Source of the DNA: Planctomycetales bacterium
GTDB taxonomy: Bacteria; Planctomycetota; Planctomycetia; Pirellulales; Thermoguttaceae
DNA: 34,546 bases
Reading direction: 5' to 3'
NCBI GenBank assembly: GCA_007119795.1
Contig: SKOZ01000003.1
Location: 1-34,546 of the forward strand
The notes below the pieces were generated by a model. That model was given only the letters and a program-made list of their open reading frames with translations, had not been told where the DNA came from and did no database searches. Positions within the stretch are counted from its first letter, which is position 1. Each line of letters opens with the position of its first letter. Positions 1 to 8,905 of the stretch are shown in pieces. The position numbers and the translations under genes were made by a program.

Positions 1-96
1 CTTGGCCATCTTGGCCACGGCGTTGGCTGCCGCCTCACTGAAGGAACGCGTGGAGGTGCCAACGACCTGGACCTTCTTGTAGAGCGGTGAGTTCAT
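1..96 (-). CDS. Dodecin family protein, 5' part only (runs off the window)
   Basis: The first 32 codons are visible, beginning MNSPLYKKVQVVGTS. This matches the start of dodecins, small proteins of about 65-70 residues that form hollow dodecamers and bind flavins. The family pattern of a short first strand (YKKVQVVGTS) followed by an amphipathic helix (SFSEAAANAVAKMAK) is clear. The start is supported by an AGGAGA ribosome-binding site four bases upstream. The remainder lies beyond position 1, so the flavin-contacting residues cannot be checked. In the known family the role is flavin storage or buffering in the cytoplasm. The gene diverges from the epimerase gene at 395. Confidence 0.8.
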   Translation of the reverse strand, partial: MNSPLYKKVQVVGTSTRSFSEAAANAVAKMAK

Positions 97-394
97 CGCT
101 TCTCCTGGGTACGGGTGCAAGCTCCACGCGACGCCGGCCGAAGACCGCATGAACCGTGGAGCAGAGGTAGACGGCGGCCCCCGGGGAGACATCCCGCCGA
201 GGCCGAATGCCCAGTGTACGGGGCGCCGGGTGATTGACAATAGGGGCGGTCGACGCCGGCGGCATCAGGACACCATAATGGACTGCCGCCGGCGCCGCGA
301 GCAACCGCCGATCGGGCGGCACCCGAACGCGGGGGTATATCCTGCAAGTTACTGGCCTTCCTGGAGTAACAACTTGGGACAGGAGTAGTCGGCG
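97..394. other. Divergent intergenic region between dodecin and SDR genes
   Basis: About 300 bases separate two divergent starts. It contains a TTGACA at 233-238 on the plus strand, but no convincing -10 box lies 16-18 bases downstream. It holds several GC-rich stretches and no convincing small gene. Promoters for both neighbours must lie here or close by; none can be placed with confidence. Confidence 0.4.
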
Positions 395-1432
395 ATGCAC
401 GAACACGCCACCGTGGGGGATTCGATCCCCGACGTCGAGGCCCTGGAGGACCTTCTCAGCGAGCCCACCGAAGCCCTGGTCGCGGCACTGCGGCGAATCG
501 AGGGGGACTTTCTTATACTCGGTGTGGGGGGCAAGATGGGCCCTACGCTGGCCCGCATGCTCCGCCGGGCGACCGACCCGCGGCGGCGCGTCATCGGCGT
601 GTCGCGGTTCTCGGAAGAAGCATTTCGCCAACGACTCGATTCCTGGGGCGTGGAGGCTATCCGCGGCGACCTCATGGAGCCGAAGGCCTTCGCCGGCCTG
701 CCGGATGCGGCCAACGTGGTCTACATGGTGGCGCAGAAGTTCGGCACCACGGGGCGCGCCCCGGCCACCTGGGCGGCCAATGCGGCCGTGCCGGCCTTCG
801 CGGCCACCCGTTTTGCGGGGAGCAGGATCGTGGCCTTCTCCACGGGCAACGTCTACCCGCTCACGCCGGTCGCCAGCGGCGGGCCCCGGGAGACGGACCC
901 CGTGGGGCCGATCGGAGAATACGCCTGGTCGGCCCTGGCGCGGGAACGGCTGTTCGAGTTCTTCGCGGCCCGCCACGGCTCGCCCACGGCGCTCATCCGC
1001 CTCAATTACGCCGTGGAGACGCGCTACGGCGTCCTCGTCGACCTGGCCCGCCTCGTATGGGAAGGGCGGACGGTCGACCTCACGATGGGCTACGTCAACG
1101 TCATCTGGCAGGCGGATGCCGCTGCCATGGCACTGCGCGCCTTGGATCACGCAGCCGTGCCTCCGGCGGTGTTCAACGTCACCGGTGCGGAGACGCTTTC
1201 GGTCCGGAAAGTGTGCGAGACTTTCGCGGAATGGATGGACCGGCCGGTCCGCTTTGCGGGGGAAGAGGCCCCCGATGCCCTGCTGAGCAATAGCGCGCTG
1301 GCCCGCCAGACGCTCGGTTCGCCACGCGTGACGGCCGAACAGGTCATGCGGTGGGTGGCCGACTGGGTGATGCGCGGGCAGGAGGTCTTCGACCGCCCCA
1401 CGCACTTCGAGGCCCGCGACGGGAGGTTCTAG
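395..1432 (+). CDS. NAD(P)-dependent epimerase/dehydratase (extended-SDR type), atypical active site
   Basis: 345 residues. The start is supported by an AGGAG nine bases upstream. A Rossmann nucleotide-binding loop GVGGKMG is at about residues 43-49, followed by the strand VIGVSRF and an acidic turn (GDLMEP) typical of extended SDR proteins. The position of the SDR catalytic Tyr-x-x-x-Lys reads YAWSA, so the tyrosine is present but the lysine is not. The usual upstream Ser/Thr region reads FSTGNVYPL. The protein may bind NAD(P) without normal epimerase chemistry, or use a different base; substrate unknown. It converges with hemC: the two stop codons share the bases CTAG at 1429-1432. Family assignment is firm, activity is open. 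Confidence 0.8.
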   Translation: MHEHATVGDSIPDVEALEDLLSEPTEALVAALRRIEGDFLILGVGGKMGPTLARMLRRATDPRRRVIGVSRFSEEAFRQRLDSWGVEAIRGDLMEPKAFAGLPDAANVVYMVAQKFGTTGRAPATWAANAAVPAFAATRFAGSRIVAFSTGNVYPLTPVASGGPRETDPVGPIGEYAWSALARERLFEFFAARHGSPTALIRLNYAVETRYGVLVDLARLVWEGRTVDLTMGYVNVIWQADAAAMALRALDHAAVPPAVFNVTGAETLSVRKVCETFAEWMDRPVRFAGEEAPDALLSNSALARQTLGSPRVTAEQVMRWVADWVMRGQEVFDRPTHFEARDGRF

Positions 1433-2364
1433 TCCCGGGGGGTCGGCCGGCGGGCGGCTTCGATCATGCGGGCGGCGCCGCGCTCGATGAGCGCCGCTGC
1501 CACGTGGCATCCTAGATCGATCCCCGCTTCGGCCGCGTCGGCAGCCGCGAACTCGATCCGCTCCCCCCCCTCGGGACCGAGGACGCGACCGGTAAGACTC
1601 AGGCGGTCTCCCTCCACCCGGCCGAGAGCGGCCACCGGTGCTAGGCAGCCGCCCCGCAGCGCCGCCAGCATCGCACGCTCCGCCAGCACCGCGGCGTGAC
1701 TCGGGAAATGGTCGATCGCCGCAAGAGCAGCCCGTGTGCGGTAGTCGTCGCCGCGTGTCTCGACCCCCAAGGCTCCCTGGCCTACGGCGGGCAGCATGAC
1801 CTCGAAGGGGAGGGTCTCGGTAATCCGCGATTCCAGCCCCAGGCGAACCAGGCCGGCACGCGCCAGGAGGATCGCCTCGTAATCGCCCCGCGCCACCTTG
1901 TCGAGCCGCGTATCGACGTTGCCGCGGATGTCGCGGACCGCCAGGTCGCCGCGGGCCCAGAGGAGCTGCGCGCGGCGGCGGAGGCTCCCGGTGCCTACGA
2001 CGGCGCCGGCGGGGAGTGCTGCCAGGCCCGCTGCGCTGCGGCAGACGAGGACGTCGGCGACCTCGGCGCGCTCGGGCACGGCGGCCAGGCATAGCCCCTC
2101 GACCGGCTCGGTGGGGAGGTCCTTGAGGCTGTGCACCGCCAGGTCGATGGCACCCTCGAGCAGCGCGCGCTGGATCTCCTTCGTGAAGGCGCCCTGCGTC
2201 CCCAGCGATTCGATGGGCCCGAGCTGCTCCCGGTCGCCGGTGGTGGTGATCGGCCGGAGTTCCACGGCGACGCCACACTCGGAGAGCCGGTCGGCAACCC
2301 ATCCGGCCTGCCATTGGGCCAAGGCACTGCCGCGGGTTCCCAGTCGGAGTGGAGTCGAAGCCAT
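1429..2364 (-). CDS. hemC: Porphobilinogen deaminase (hydroxymethylbilane synthase)
   Basis: 311 residues, the usual length. It joins four porphobilinogen molecules into hydroxymethylbilane in cytoplasmic tetrapyrrole synthesis. The N-terminal LRLGTRGSALA, the HSLKDLP segment with the catalytic aspartate at about residue 82, the arginine cluster GTGSLRRRAQL and RDIRGNVDTRL are all present. The dipyrromethane cofactor cysteine is Cys240 in LRGGC. No other heme genes are in the window. A small membrane protein gene lies 55 bases upstream on the same strand and could be co-transcribed. The gene appears intact with no missing key residue. Its stop overlaps that of the convergent SDR gene. Confidence 0.96.
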   Translation of the reverse strand: MASTPLRLGTRGSALAQWQAGWVADRLSECGVAVELRPITTTGDREQLGPIESLGTQGAFTKEIQRALLEGAIDLAVHSLKDLPTEPVEGLCLAAVPERAEVADVLVCRSAAGLAALPAGAVVGTGSLRRRAQLLWARGDLAVRDIRGNVDTRLDKVARGDYEAILLARAGLVRLGLESRITETLPFEVMLPAVGQGALGVETRGDDYRTRAALAAIDHFPSHAAVLAERAMLAALRGGCLAPVAALGRVEGDRLSLTGRVLGPEGGERIEFAAADAAEAGIDLGCHVAAALIERGAARMIEAARRPTPRD

Positions 2365-2419
2365 GGGGTACTTTGCCAGCAGGGGGTACGCATCGGCCGG
2401 GGGAAGAAGTCTCCGCTTC

Positions 2420-2686
2420 TTAGGATACGCCCGCCCGCCGAGAAGGGAAAGCGACCAAGGCGGTCACCGAGAGCATCGCCTGGAGTGCGGCGACGACGAG
2501 GGGGTTGAGAGCCGGCGGCGCGGAGTACGGCGTTGGCAGCCAACGGTCCGACTCTTCCCATCCGTTGGCCGTCCGCCGCCAGGACGACTCGACGACCGCC
2601 GGTTCACTGCCGGAGGGCAACTCGTACTCGACGGCCAGCCATCCCACACCGAGAAGGAGGGCTACCAGGACCAAGACCCGCTGCAT
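2420..2686 (-). CDS. Small membrane protein of unknown function
   Basis: Read as 88 residues from the ATG at 2686. An AGGA nine bases upstream favours this start; the ATG three codons earlier (2695) has the same AGGA directly abutting it. A hydrophobic helix at about residues 2-18 (VLVLVALLLGVGWLA), a polar middle with several tryptophans, and a second hydrophobic stretch near 62-80 suggest a two-helix membrane protein or a cleaved signal plus one helix. I do not recognise the family. It lies 55 bases upstream of hemC on the same strand, so it may share its transcript. It could still be a chance open frame, since high GC produces many. Confidence 0.5.
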   Translation of the reverse strand: MQRVLVLVALLLGVGWLAVEYELPSGSEPAVVESSWRRTANGWEESDRWLPTPYSAPPALNPLVVAALQAMLSVTALVAFPSRRAGVS

Positions 2687-3198
2687 GGCAGACATTCCTG
2701 AGACGAGGGAACCTCGAAGAGCACACGCCGGAACAATCGATCCTCACGGTCTCCTCCGGAGGCGACGTCGCCCGGGCGTTGGAAGAGGAAAGCAAGCGGC
2801 GGACCCCACGGCGGCGTGCGGGGATCCAAAGACGGAAACCCTTGGTGCCGTGGCAGTTGCTATACGATGCCGGCAGCGGACCGGGGGTGTGCCTGTGGCG
2901 AAAGGGCAGCGCGGCGCGGGCGCGGGCGTGGTGAGAAGGCAACAGCGGCGGCCGCCGGCGGACGGCCCGCCACGTTGTATCCCCGCTCCGGGCATCTTCC
3001 CCGGACGGTCGCCGGCGATGCTCCGCCGCTGCCCGGCGCAGCCGGCTCCACCGCGGAGAGGAGCGGTAGGGGCGCAGAGAGCGGTTTGCTCCCCGACGAT
3101 GCGTGACCTAGGTTATCGTCGAGGCGCGGTGCGTGTCTCTGCCGATGCGCAGAGGGCGCTGCCGCACCGATCTACCAAGGAAACGAGGAGCGACCACG
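2687..3198. other. Intergenic region, no gene seen
   Basis: About 510 bases between the divergent small membrane protein and HDOD genes. Open frames here are short, rich in Arg/Pro/Gly, and lack both ribosome-binding sites and recognisable motifs. A TATACG (plus strand, within TTGCTATACGATG near 2867-2879) could be a -10 element, but no matching -35 was found. No tRNA, hairpin terminator or mobile-element end was seen. Confidence 0.4.
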
Positions 3199-4122
3199 AT
3201 GGGAAGTGTCCATGTCCCTGCGCTCGATCTGAAGACGGTGCTTTCCAGTGCCCAACTCCCGGCGCTGCCGCAGAGCGCTATCCGCCTGCTGGAGCTCTCT
3301 CAGGATCCGGAGAACGGTCCGACCGAGTTCGCCAGCCCGATCGAGTCCGACCCCGGCCTCACCGGGCAGGTTCTGCGGTTCGTCAATTCGTCGTACTTCG
3401 GGTTCTCCCGCGAGATCGCCTCGGTGAAGTTGGCGATCACCCTGGTGGGCATCCGCACGATCAAGAACTTCGCCCTCTGGAGCGCGGTCTTCAGCCTGAT
3501 GCCCAATCCGAAGTGCGGTCCGTTCGACCTGAAGAGCCTCTGGCAGGACTCGCTTCGCCGAGCCCTCTTCGCCCGCTCGATCGCCCAATTCCTGGGGATG
3601 AAGGAGGCCGAGGAGCCCTTTGCCGCGGCCCTCCTCCAGGACATGGCAATCCCGCTCCTGGCCAAGGAGGCCCCCGAGGCCTATCTCCACCTGCTCGAGG
3701 CGCGGCAGGAGGGCAGGAACCGCCTCTCCCAACTGGAAGAGGAGGCCTTCGACTGGAACCACGCCCAGGCGGCCGGCATGATGGCGCGGCAGTGGAATCT
3801 GCCGGAGAGCTTTGCCCGCCTGGTCGAGGCCCACCTCTGCGTGGACCGCTGGATCGATCAACCGGCGGAGCACCCCGACTGCCTGGCCGTGGCGCTCTCA
3901 GCGCTATTGCCGGCGGCCAACGACCCCGCCTGGCCCGAATGCGAACAGCTCCAGGCCTATTACGCACGCATCTGCCCGGCCGCTCCCGACTCCCTCCCCG
4001 GACTGCTGGCCAAGACGGATGCCGACTTCGACCAGTTCGCCCCCGTCCTCAAGATGACCGCCCCGGCGAAGAGCCTCGTGGACTGGTACCGGGGGGCGGA
4101 TACCGCCGACGCCGCGGTGTGA
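3199..4122 (+). CDS. HDOD domain signalling protein
   Basis: 307 residues from the ATG at 3199, which has GAGGAG eight bases upstream; an in-frame start further up at 3133 lacks one. The HDOD fold (an HD-related output domain usually lacking metal-binding residues) covers about residues 18-215. Its landmarks are LPALPQSAIRLLEL, the PIESDPGLTGQVLRFVNSSYF segment (usually P-I-x-x-DP-x-L), FGFSREIASVKLAITLVG and ALLQDMAIPLL. The expected HD dyad is absent, as is normal for HDOD. Such proteins act in signalling or regulatory complexes in the cytoplasm. There is no attached GGDEF, EAL or response-regulator domain, so the input is unknown. It converges with tkt, with 23 bases between the stops. Confidence 0.9.
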   Translation: MGSVHVPALDLKTVLSSAQLPALPQSAIRLLELSQDPENGPTEFASPIESDPGLTGQVLRFVNSSYFGFSREIASVKLAITLVGIRTIKNFALWSAVFSLMPNPKCGPFDLKSLWQDSLRRALFARSIAQFLGMKEAEEPFAAALLQDMAIPLLAKEAPEAYLHLLEARQEGRNRLSQLEEEAFDWNHAQAAGMMARQWNLPESFARLVEAHLCVDRWIDQPAEHPDCLAVALSALLPAANDPAWPECEQLQAYYARICPAAPDSLPGLLAKTDADFDQFAPVLKMTAPAKSLVDWYRGADTADAAV

Positions 4123-4145
4123 TTCGCCCCCGGAGGGGAGACTTC

Positions 4146-6212
4146 CTATTTCCCCGCGTCCAGGGCGGCCTTGGCGGCGGCGGCGACCGCGTCGGCGGTG
4201 ATGCCGAAGTGCTCGTAGAGGGTCTTGAAGGGTGCCGAAGCACCAAAGCCCTCCATGCCTACGAAACGCCCCGCGCAGCCGGTGTACGCCTCCCAGCCCT
4301 GGCGGATGCCGGCTTCGACGGCCACGCGGGCCGTGACCTGCGGCGGCAGCACCGCGTCGCGGTAGTCGGCGGGTTGGGCTCCGAAAAGCTCCCAGCTCGG
4401 CAGACTGACGACGCGCGCGGCAAGGCCTTCGGCGCAGAGCTTCTCGTAGGCGGCCACGGCAACGGCGAGCTCGCTGCCCGTGCCGATGAGGATCACCTCA
4501 GGGTCGCGCCCGGGTGCGTCGGCGAGGACGTAGCCGCCGCGCGCCAGGCCGGCCGCCGCCGCGTACCGCTGACGGTCGAGGGTGGGGAGGTTCTGCCGGG
4601 TGAGGACGAGGGCCGTGGGGCGGTCGGTCGAGGAGAGGGCTACGCGGTAGGCCTCGGCGACCTCGTTGGCGTCGCCCGGTCGGATGACGACGAGGTTGGG
4701 GATGGCCCGCAGCGCCGCGAGATGCTCGACGGGCTGGTGCGTGGGGCCGTCCTCACCGACACCGATCGAGTCGTGCGTGAAGATGTACAGGACCGGCAGC
4801 CCCATCATCGCGCTCAGCCGCAGGGCGGGCCGCAGGTAATCGCTGAAGACGAAAAACGTGCCCGCGTAGGGGCGCAGCCCGCAGAGGGCCATTCCGTTGC
4901 ACGCGGCGGCCATGGCATGCTCGCGGATGCCGAAGTGGAGATTCCGGCCGGCATGGTTGGCCGGTCCGAAGTGACCGGCGTCGTCGAATTTCAAGAGCGT
5001 GTTGTTCGAAGGCGCCAGGTCGGCCGAGCCGCCGATCATCCAGGGGATACGCCGAGCGACCTCGTTGAGGACCTTGCCCGAGGAGGCCCGGCTGGCCATC
5101 CCCTTCTCGTCGGCGGGAAAGTCGGGAATCCCGGCATCCCAGCGCTCGGGGAGCTGCCCGTCGCGGATGAGCCCGGTTTCGGCGGCCTCCTGGGGGTATT
5201 CCTCAGCGTATTGGGCAAATAGGGCTTCCCACTCTGCACGGGCGGTGCTGCCGCGGGCGGCGATGCCGGCGCGAAAGTGCTCTCGGACCTCGGCGGGCAC
5301 GAAAAAGTCCTCATCGCCGGGCCAGCCGTATGCCTCCTTGGTGAGGCGAACCTCCTCCTCGCCGAGAGGCGCGCCGTGGGCGCCGTGGGTGTCGGCCTTG
5401 TTCGGTGCACCATAGGCGATGACGCTCCGGACCCTGATGAGCGTGGGGCGGTCGTCGCATTCCCGGGCCCGCTGGAGGGCGGCGCGGAGGGCCGGCAGAT
5501 CGTTGATGTCCTCGACGGCGATCACGTTCCAGCCGTAACCGACGAAACGGGAGATCACGTCTTCGCTGAAAGCCAGATCGGTCTTTCCCTCGATGGTGAT
5601 GCCGTTGTCGTCGTAAATCCAGCAGAGGTTGCCCAACTTAAGGTGGCCGGCAAGCGAGGCCGCCTCCCCGGCGACCCCCTCCATGAGGTCGCCGTCGCTG
5701 CACATCGCGTAGACGCGGAAGCCGAAGAGCTCGAACCCCGGCCGGTCGTACGTCTCAGCAAGCCAGCGGGCGGCCATGGCCATGCCGACGCTGTTGGCAA
5801 CTCCCTGCCCCAGCGGTCCCGTCGTGGTCTCGACACCGGTCGTATCCCCGTATTCGGGGTGGCCCGGGCAGCGGCTGTGGAGCTGGCGGAAACAGCGGAT
5901 GTGCTGGAGGGGTACGGCCAATTCTCCGGTGGGTAGCCCCGCATCGTCGATCTGCGGCACCTCGGTGAGGTGGAGCATCGCATAGAGAAGCATCGACGCG
6001 TGACCGCAGGAGAGGACGAAGCGGTCCCGGGCCATCCAGTCGGGGGCGGCGGGATCGTAACGCAGCACTTCGTTGAACACGAGGTACGCGGCCGGGGCAA
6101 GGGCCATCGGGGCGCCGGGGTGACCGCTATTGGCCGCCTGGACGCCGTCCATCGCCAGCGTGCGGATGGTGTTGATCGCCAGTTGATCGATGGGTGTCGT
6201 AGAGACGGACAT
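4146..6212 (-). CDS. tkt: Transketolase
   Basis: 688 residues from the ATG at 6212 (MSVSTTPIDQLAINTIRTLA), the usual transketolase length. An AAGGA lies about 11 bases upstream. It moves two-carbon ketol units between sugar phosphates in the pentose phosphate pathway, using thiamine diphosphate. The thiamine-diphosphate domain carries SDGDLMEGVAGEA and later DDNGITIEG. The pyrimidine domain carries HFGIREHAMAAACNGMA with the conserved glutamate. Substrate-binding HDSIGVGEDGPTHQP and the C-terminal GTGSELAVAV are present. The same frame stays open well upstream of this start, but that part is antisense to the DUF480 gene and does not resemble transketolase. ThiE at 11.6 kb makes the cofactor precursor; the genes are not linked in one operon. 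Confidence 0.96.
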   Translation of the reverse strand: MSVSTTPIDQLAINTIRTLAMDGVQAANSGHPGAPMALAPAAYLVFNEVLRYDPAAPDWMARDRFVLSCGHASMLLYAMLHLTEVPQIDDAGLPTGELAVPLQHIRCFRQLHSRCPGHPEYGDTTGVETTTGPLGQGVANSVGMAMAARWLAETYDRPGFELFGFRVYAMCSDGDLMEGVAGEAASLAGHLKLGNLCWIYDDNGITIEGKTDLAFSEDVISRFVGYGWNVIAVEDINDLPALRAALQRARECDDRPTLIRVRSVIAYGAPNKADTHGAHGAPLGEEEVRLTKEAYGWPGDEDFFVPAEVREHFRAGIAARGSTARAEWEALFAQYAEEYPQEAAETGLIRDGQLPERWDAGIPDFPADEKGMASRASSGKVLNEVARRIPWMIGGSADLAPSNNTLLKFDDAGHFGPANHAGRNLHFGIREHAMAAACNGMALCGLRPYAGTFFVFSDYLRPALRLSAMMGLPVLYIFTHDSIGVGEDGPTHQPVEHLAALRAIPNLVVIRPGDANEVAEAYRVALSSTDRPTALVLTRQNLPTLDRQRYAAAAGLARGGYVLADAPGRDPEVILIGTGSELAVAVAAYEKLCAEGLAARVVSLPSWELFGAQPADYRDAVLPPQVTARVAVEAGIRQGWEAYTGCAGRFVGMEGFGASAPFKTLYEHFGITADAVAAAAKAALDAGK

Positions 6213-6518
6213 AGGTGGGTGGTTCCTTGCGGACCGAGAGAACGGTGCAGGCCCCCTGCACCGCGGGGGCAACGGGGCACCAAAAGCCTCAAGTCTAGCG
6301 CCTCGCGCGCGCTTCGTCAACGCTCCCCGTGGGCCGCGGCGCTCGCATGTTGCGTGGGGAACGCCGCTTGGGCGGCGGCCGTTTACAGCTCGGCGGTCAG
6401 ACGTTATCGTTTTCCCTGGATGCCCGCGGTCTGCCCGGAAACGATGCCTCCAAGACGCGCGGCATCCGAACAGACAACGGACCCCCGCCGCACCGCTCGC
6501 CTGATGGAGCAAGAACCG
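6213..6518. other. Divergent promoter region between tkt and the DUF480 gene
   Basis: 306 bases. No gene is supported. The stretch from about 6395 to 6430 (TCAGACGTTATCGTTTTCCC) is less GC-rich than its surroundings and could hold a promoter, but no -35/-10 pair with proper spacing stands out on either strand. Confidence 0.35.
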
Positions 6519-7322
6519 ATGAACCAGGACGCGTCCGTGCCGGTCGGCGATCGGCCGCCGCGATGGCAAACGCTTTCGAGCATCGACCGCCGCGTCGTGG
6601 GGGTGCTCGCCGAGAAGGCCAAGACCACTCCGGACGCCTATCCCCTCTCCTTGAACGCCGTGTGTACCGGCTGCAACCAGAAGAGCAACCGCCACCCGCT
6701 GATGCAGCTCGATCCGGCCGACGTCGAGGAGTCGCTGGACCGTCTGCGGGAGATGGGCGCCGTGGGCATCGTGGAAGGGTACGGCCGGGTCCCCAAGTAC
6801 CGCCACTACCTCTACGAGTGGCTGGGGGTGGACAAGATGGGGCTGGCGGTGATGACGGAGCTCTTCCTGCGCGGCGCGCAGACGGTCGGCGAGCTTCGCG
6901 GGCGTGCCGCCCGCATGGAGCCGATAGCCGACATCGCGGCGCTGCGCCCCGTCCTGGCGACGCTCCACGAGAAGGGGCTGATCGTCTTTCTGACCCCCGA
7001 AGGGCGCGGCCAGGTCGTAACCCACGCCCTGCTCCCTCCGCGGGAGATGGAGAAGCTCCGCGAGGAGCATTCCGGCGGCGGCTTTGCCCCGGCCGGCGAT
7101 GGAACGGGCTCTCACCCCCAGGGCCCGGCAGAGAACGTTTCCCGACCGCCGCTCGCAACCAGGGGATCAAAGGAGAGCGGGGCACTCCAGGCGTTGCCGC
7201 GCGAAGTCGAAGACCTCCGCGGACAGATCGACCGGCTCCGGGGCGAGGTGGAGGGTCTGCGCGAGCAGATCCGCGCCGTCGCCGAGGGGTTGGAGCGGCT
7301 GCAGGCAGCGCTCGGGGAGTGA
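6519..7322 (+). CDS. UPF0502/DUF480 (YceH-like) protein with C-terminal coiled coil
   Basis: 267 residues from the ATG at 6519, which has GGAG nine bases upstream; an alternative ATG five codons earlier at 6504 is less well placed. The DUF480 core spans about residues 20-190. It includes RRVVGVLAEKAKTTPDAYPL, SLNAVCTGCNQKSNR, VYLYE-like HYLYEWLG and a second winged-helix-like repeat (LFLRGAQTVGELRGRA). The family is widespread in bacteria; two winged-helix domains suggest nucleic-acid binding, but no function is established. After a low-complexity linker, the last 45 residues form a heptad-rich coiled coil (EVEDLRGQIDRLRGEVEGL). This suggests oligomerisation. It ends 12 bases from the convergent cdsA stop. 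Confidence 0.88.
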   Translation: MNQDASVPVGDRPPRWQTLSSIDRRVVGVLAEKAKTTPDAYPLSLNAVCTGCNQKSNRHPLMQLDPADVEESLDRLREMGAVGIVEGYGRVPKYRHYLYEWLGVDKMGLAVMTELFLRGAQTVGELRGRAARMEPIADIAALRPVLATLHEKGLIVFLTPEGRGQVVTHALLPPREMEKLREEHSGGGFAPAGDGTGSHPQGPAENVSRPPLATRGSKESGALQALPREVEDLRGQIDRLRGEVEGLREQIRAVAEGLERLQAALGE

Positions 7323-7334
7323 TTCTTCCGGCAG

Positions 7335-8291
7335 CTAACCGAGCGGTTCGGCGATCAGCAGCCAGGTGCGGGTGAGGTGGAAGAAGATGGGCGCGGCAAA
7401 GCAGAGCGAGTCGATGCGGTCCAGGACGCCGCCATGCCCCTCGACGAGCGTGCCGTAGTCGTGCACCCCCCGGTCCCGCTTGATGGCCGACATCGTCAGT
7501 CCCCCGGCGAAGCCGGTCAGGGCGATCACGGCGGACATGCCGGCGGCGAGCCACACGGAGAAGGGCGTCGCCCACCAGAGAGCGGCACCCAGCAGGGTGA
7601 CGCTCGCCGTCCCTCCGAGGAGTCCCTCCCAGGTCCGCCCCGGGCTGATGGTCGGGGCGATCACGTGCTTGCTGGGCAATTGGGCCCAGGCGTACTGGAG
7701 GACGTCGGCAAGCTGCACGATGAGCACGAAGAAGAAGAGGAGCCGGGCGTTGTGACCGGCATCCTCCCCGGGCAGCTCGAGCGTCAGCAGGGCGGGGGCA
7801 TAGCTGAAGCAGTAGACGCAGATCAGCAGTCCGGCCTGGATCTTGGCCGTCCGCTCCAGAAACCGCTTGGAGTCGCCGGCCATGGCGATCCGCGCCGGGA
7901 TGAAGAGGAAGGCGTAGACGGGGATGAGGATGCTGTACAGCTCGTAGTTGGCCAGCCCCACGAGCACGAACTGCAGCGGCGTGCAGAGGAAGAAGACCCA
8001 GAAGAGTGTGCGATGGTCGCCCGGGCGGGTCGGGGTTAGGGTGATGAACTCCCGCAGCGCCCAAAAGGAGATGAGGCCGAAGAGGAGAACGGTGACCGTC
8101 TGGCCGAGGAGGAAGGCGGCCGCCAGCACGGTGCAAAGGAGCCACCAGGCGCGGATTCGCAGGCGGAAGGTGTCGAGGACCGCCGAGTCGATGCCGCTGC
8201 CGCCGCGGAGGTGGAGGATGCGGGTCACCATGGTGACCGTTCCCAAGAGCAGCAGCACGCCGCCGACCAGGCCTAGCGTCTTGGCATCCAC
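7335..8291 (-). CDS. cdsA: Phosphatidate cytidylyltransferase (CDP-diglyceride synthase)
   Basis: 318 residues. It makes CDP-diacylglycerol from phosphatidate and CTP at the inner membrane, the branch point for phospholipids. Several hydrophobic helices are evident. The C-terminal signature, about residues 268-296, carries SAIKRD and then HGGVLDRIDSL, the metal-binding aspartates of the family. The start is a GTG at 8291 overlapping the acyltransferase stop (TAGTG), with AAGGAGG just upstream inside that gene. The next in-frame ATG would cut into the first helix. Translational coupling to the acyltransferase fits sequential steps: phosphatidate formation and its activation. Confidence 0.93.
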   Translation of the reverse strand: MDAKTLGLVGGVLLLLGTVTMVTRILHLRGGSGIDSAVLDTFRLRIRAWWLLCTVLAAAFLLGQTVTVLLFGLISFWALREFITLTPTRPGDHRTLFWVFFLCTPLQFVLVGLANYELYSILIPVYAFLFIPARIAMAGDSKRFLERTAKIQAGLLICVYCFSYAPALLTLELPGEDAGHNARLLFFFVLIVQLADVLQYAWAQLPSKHVIAPTISPGRTWEGLLGGTASVTLLGAALWWATPFSVWLAAGMSAVIALTGFAGGLTMSAIKRDRGVHDYGTLVEGHGGVLDRIDSLCFAAPIFFHLTRTWLLIAEPLG

Positions 8292-8905
8292 TAGACCTCC
8301 TTGAGGCGGCGGACGGCCTCGCGGGCGCGGAGGAGGAAGTCGGTCTTCGGCTCGGCAGCCTCCAGCCAGATGGGCGGTCCGAAGGTCACGCAGGTCAGCA
8401 GGGGAACGGGCAGGTACTCGCCCCGCGGCAGGATGCGGTTCATGTTGTCGATATGGACGGGAACGAGCTCCAGGTCGGGGCGCTTCTTCGCCAGGTAGTA
8501 GAGGCCGCTCTTGAACTCGCCGATCTCCGCCCCCGAGCTCCGGCCCCCCTCCGGAAAGACGATCAGCGAGTCGGAACGCCCCATCTCCCGGATCATGAGG
8601 TCGACGGGGCTCTGGTGGACCTTGATCTCCGTGCGGTCGATCAGCAGCGCGCGGAAGAGCTTGTGGGCCATGTGGTGGCGAATTCTTCCCGCCGTCCAGT
8701 AATCCTTGGCGGCCACCGGACGGGTCAACGCGCGGACGGCCGCGGGCAGCGCCGACCAGATGACGATGAAGTCCAAGTGGCTGGTGTGGTTGGCGAAGTA
8801 GACCCGTTGGCAGCAGTCGGGCTGGCAATCGATCCAGCGGACGCTCGATCCGCTCAGAATGCGAGCCAGCAGGGCGAGGAAGCTGCACGTGATATTCGAG
8901 TTCAT
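8291..8905 (-). CDS. 1-acyl-glycerol-3-phosphate acyltransferase family protein (PlsC-like)
   Basis: 204 residues. The acyltransferase catalytic motif H-x4-D is NHTSHLD at residues 39-45, and the phosphate-binding motif is FPEGGRS at 117-123. A third conserved block, LVPVHIDNM, follows. The family transfers an acyl chain to lysophosphatidate at the membrane. At 204 residues it is slightly shorter than typical PlsC, and it lacks a strong N-terminal transmembrane helix. No clear ribosome-binding site precedes the ATG at 8905. The stop overlaps the GTG start of cdsA, so the two form one phospholipid unit. The acyl acceptor could be lysophosphatidate or another lyso-lipid. Confidence 0.9.
   Translation of the reverse strand: MNSNITCSFLALLARILSGSSVRWIDCQPDCCQRVYFANHTSHLDFIVIWSALPAAVRALTRPVAAKDYWTAGRIRHHMAHKLFRALLIDRTEIKVHQSPVDLMIREMGRSDSLIVFPEGGRSSGAEIGEFKSGLYYLAKKRPDLELVPVHIDNMNRILPRGEYLPVPLLTCVTFGPPIWLEAAEPKTDFLLRAREAVRRLKEV

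Noticed and set aside
35..2314. A 759-codon open frame on the minus strand
   Set aside because: It is antisense or out of frame to the SDR and hemC genes, is Arg/Pro/Gly-rich and has no motif. Long shadow frames are common at this GC content.
4123..4145. CCCC-CGGA-GGGG as a bidirectional terminator between the HDOD and tkt genes
   Set aside because: The stem is only four base pairs and no T-run follows on either strand.
2505..5222. A 905-codon open frame on the plus strand
   Set aside because: It covers the HDOD gene in another frame and runs antisense into transketolase; no domain is recognisable.
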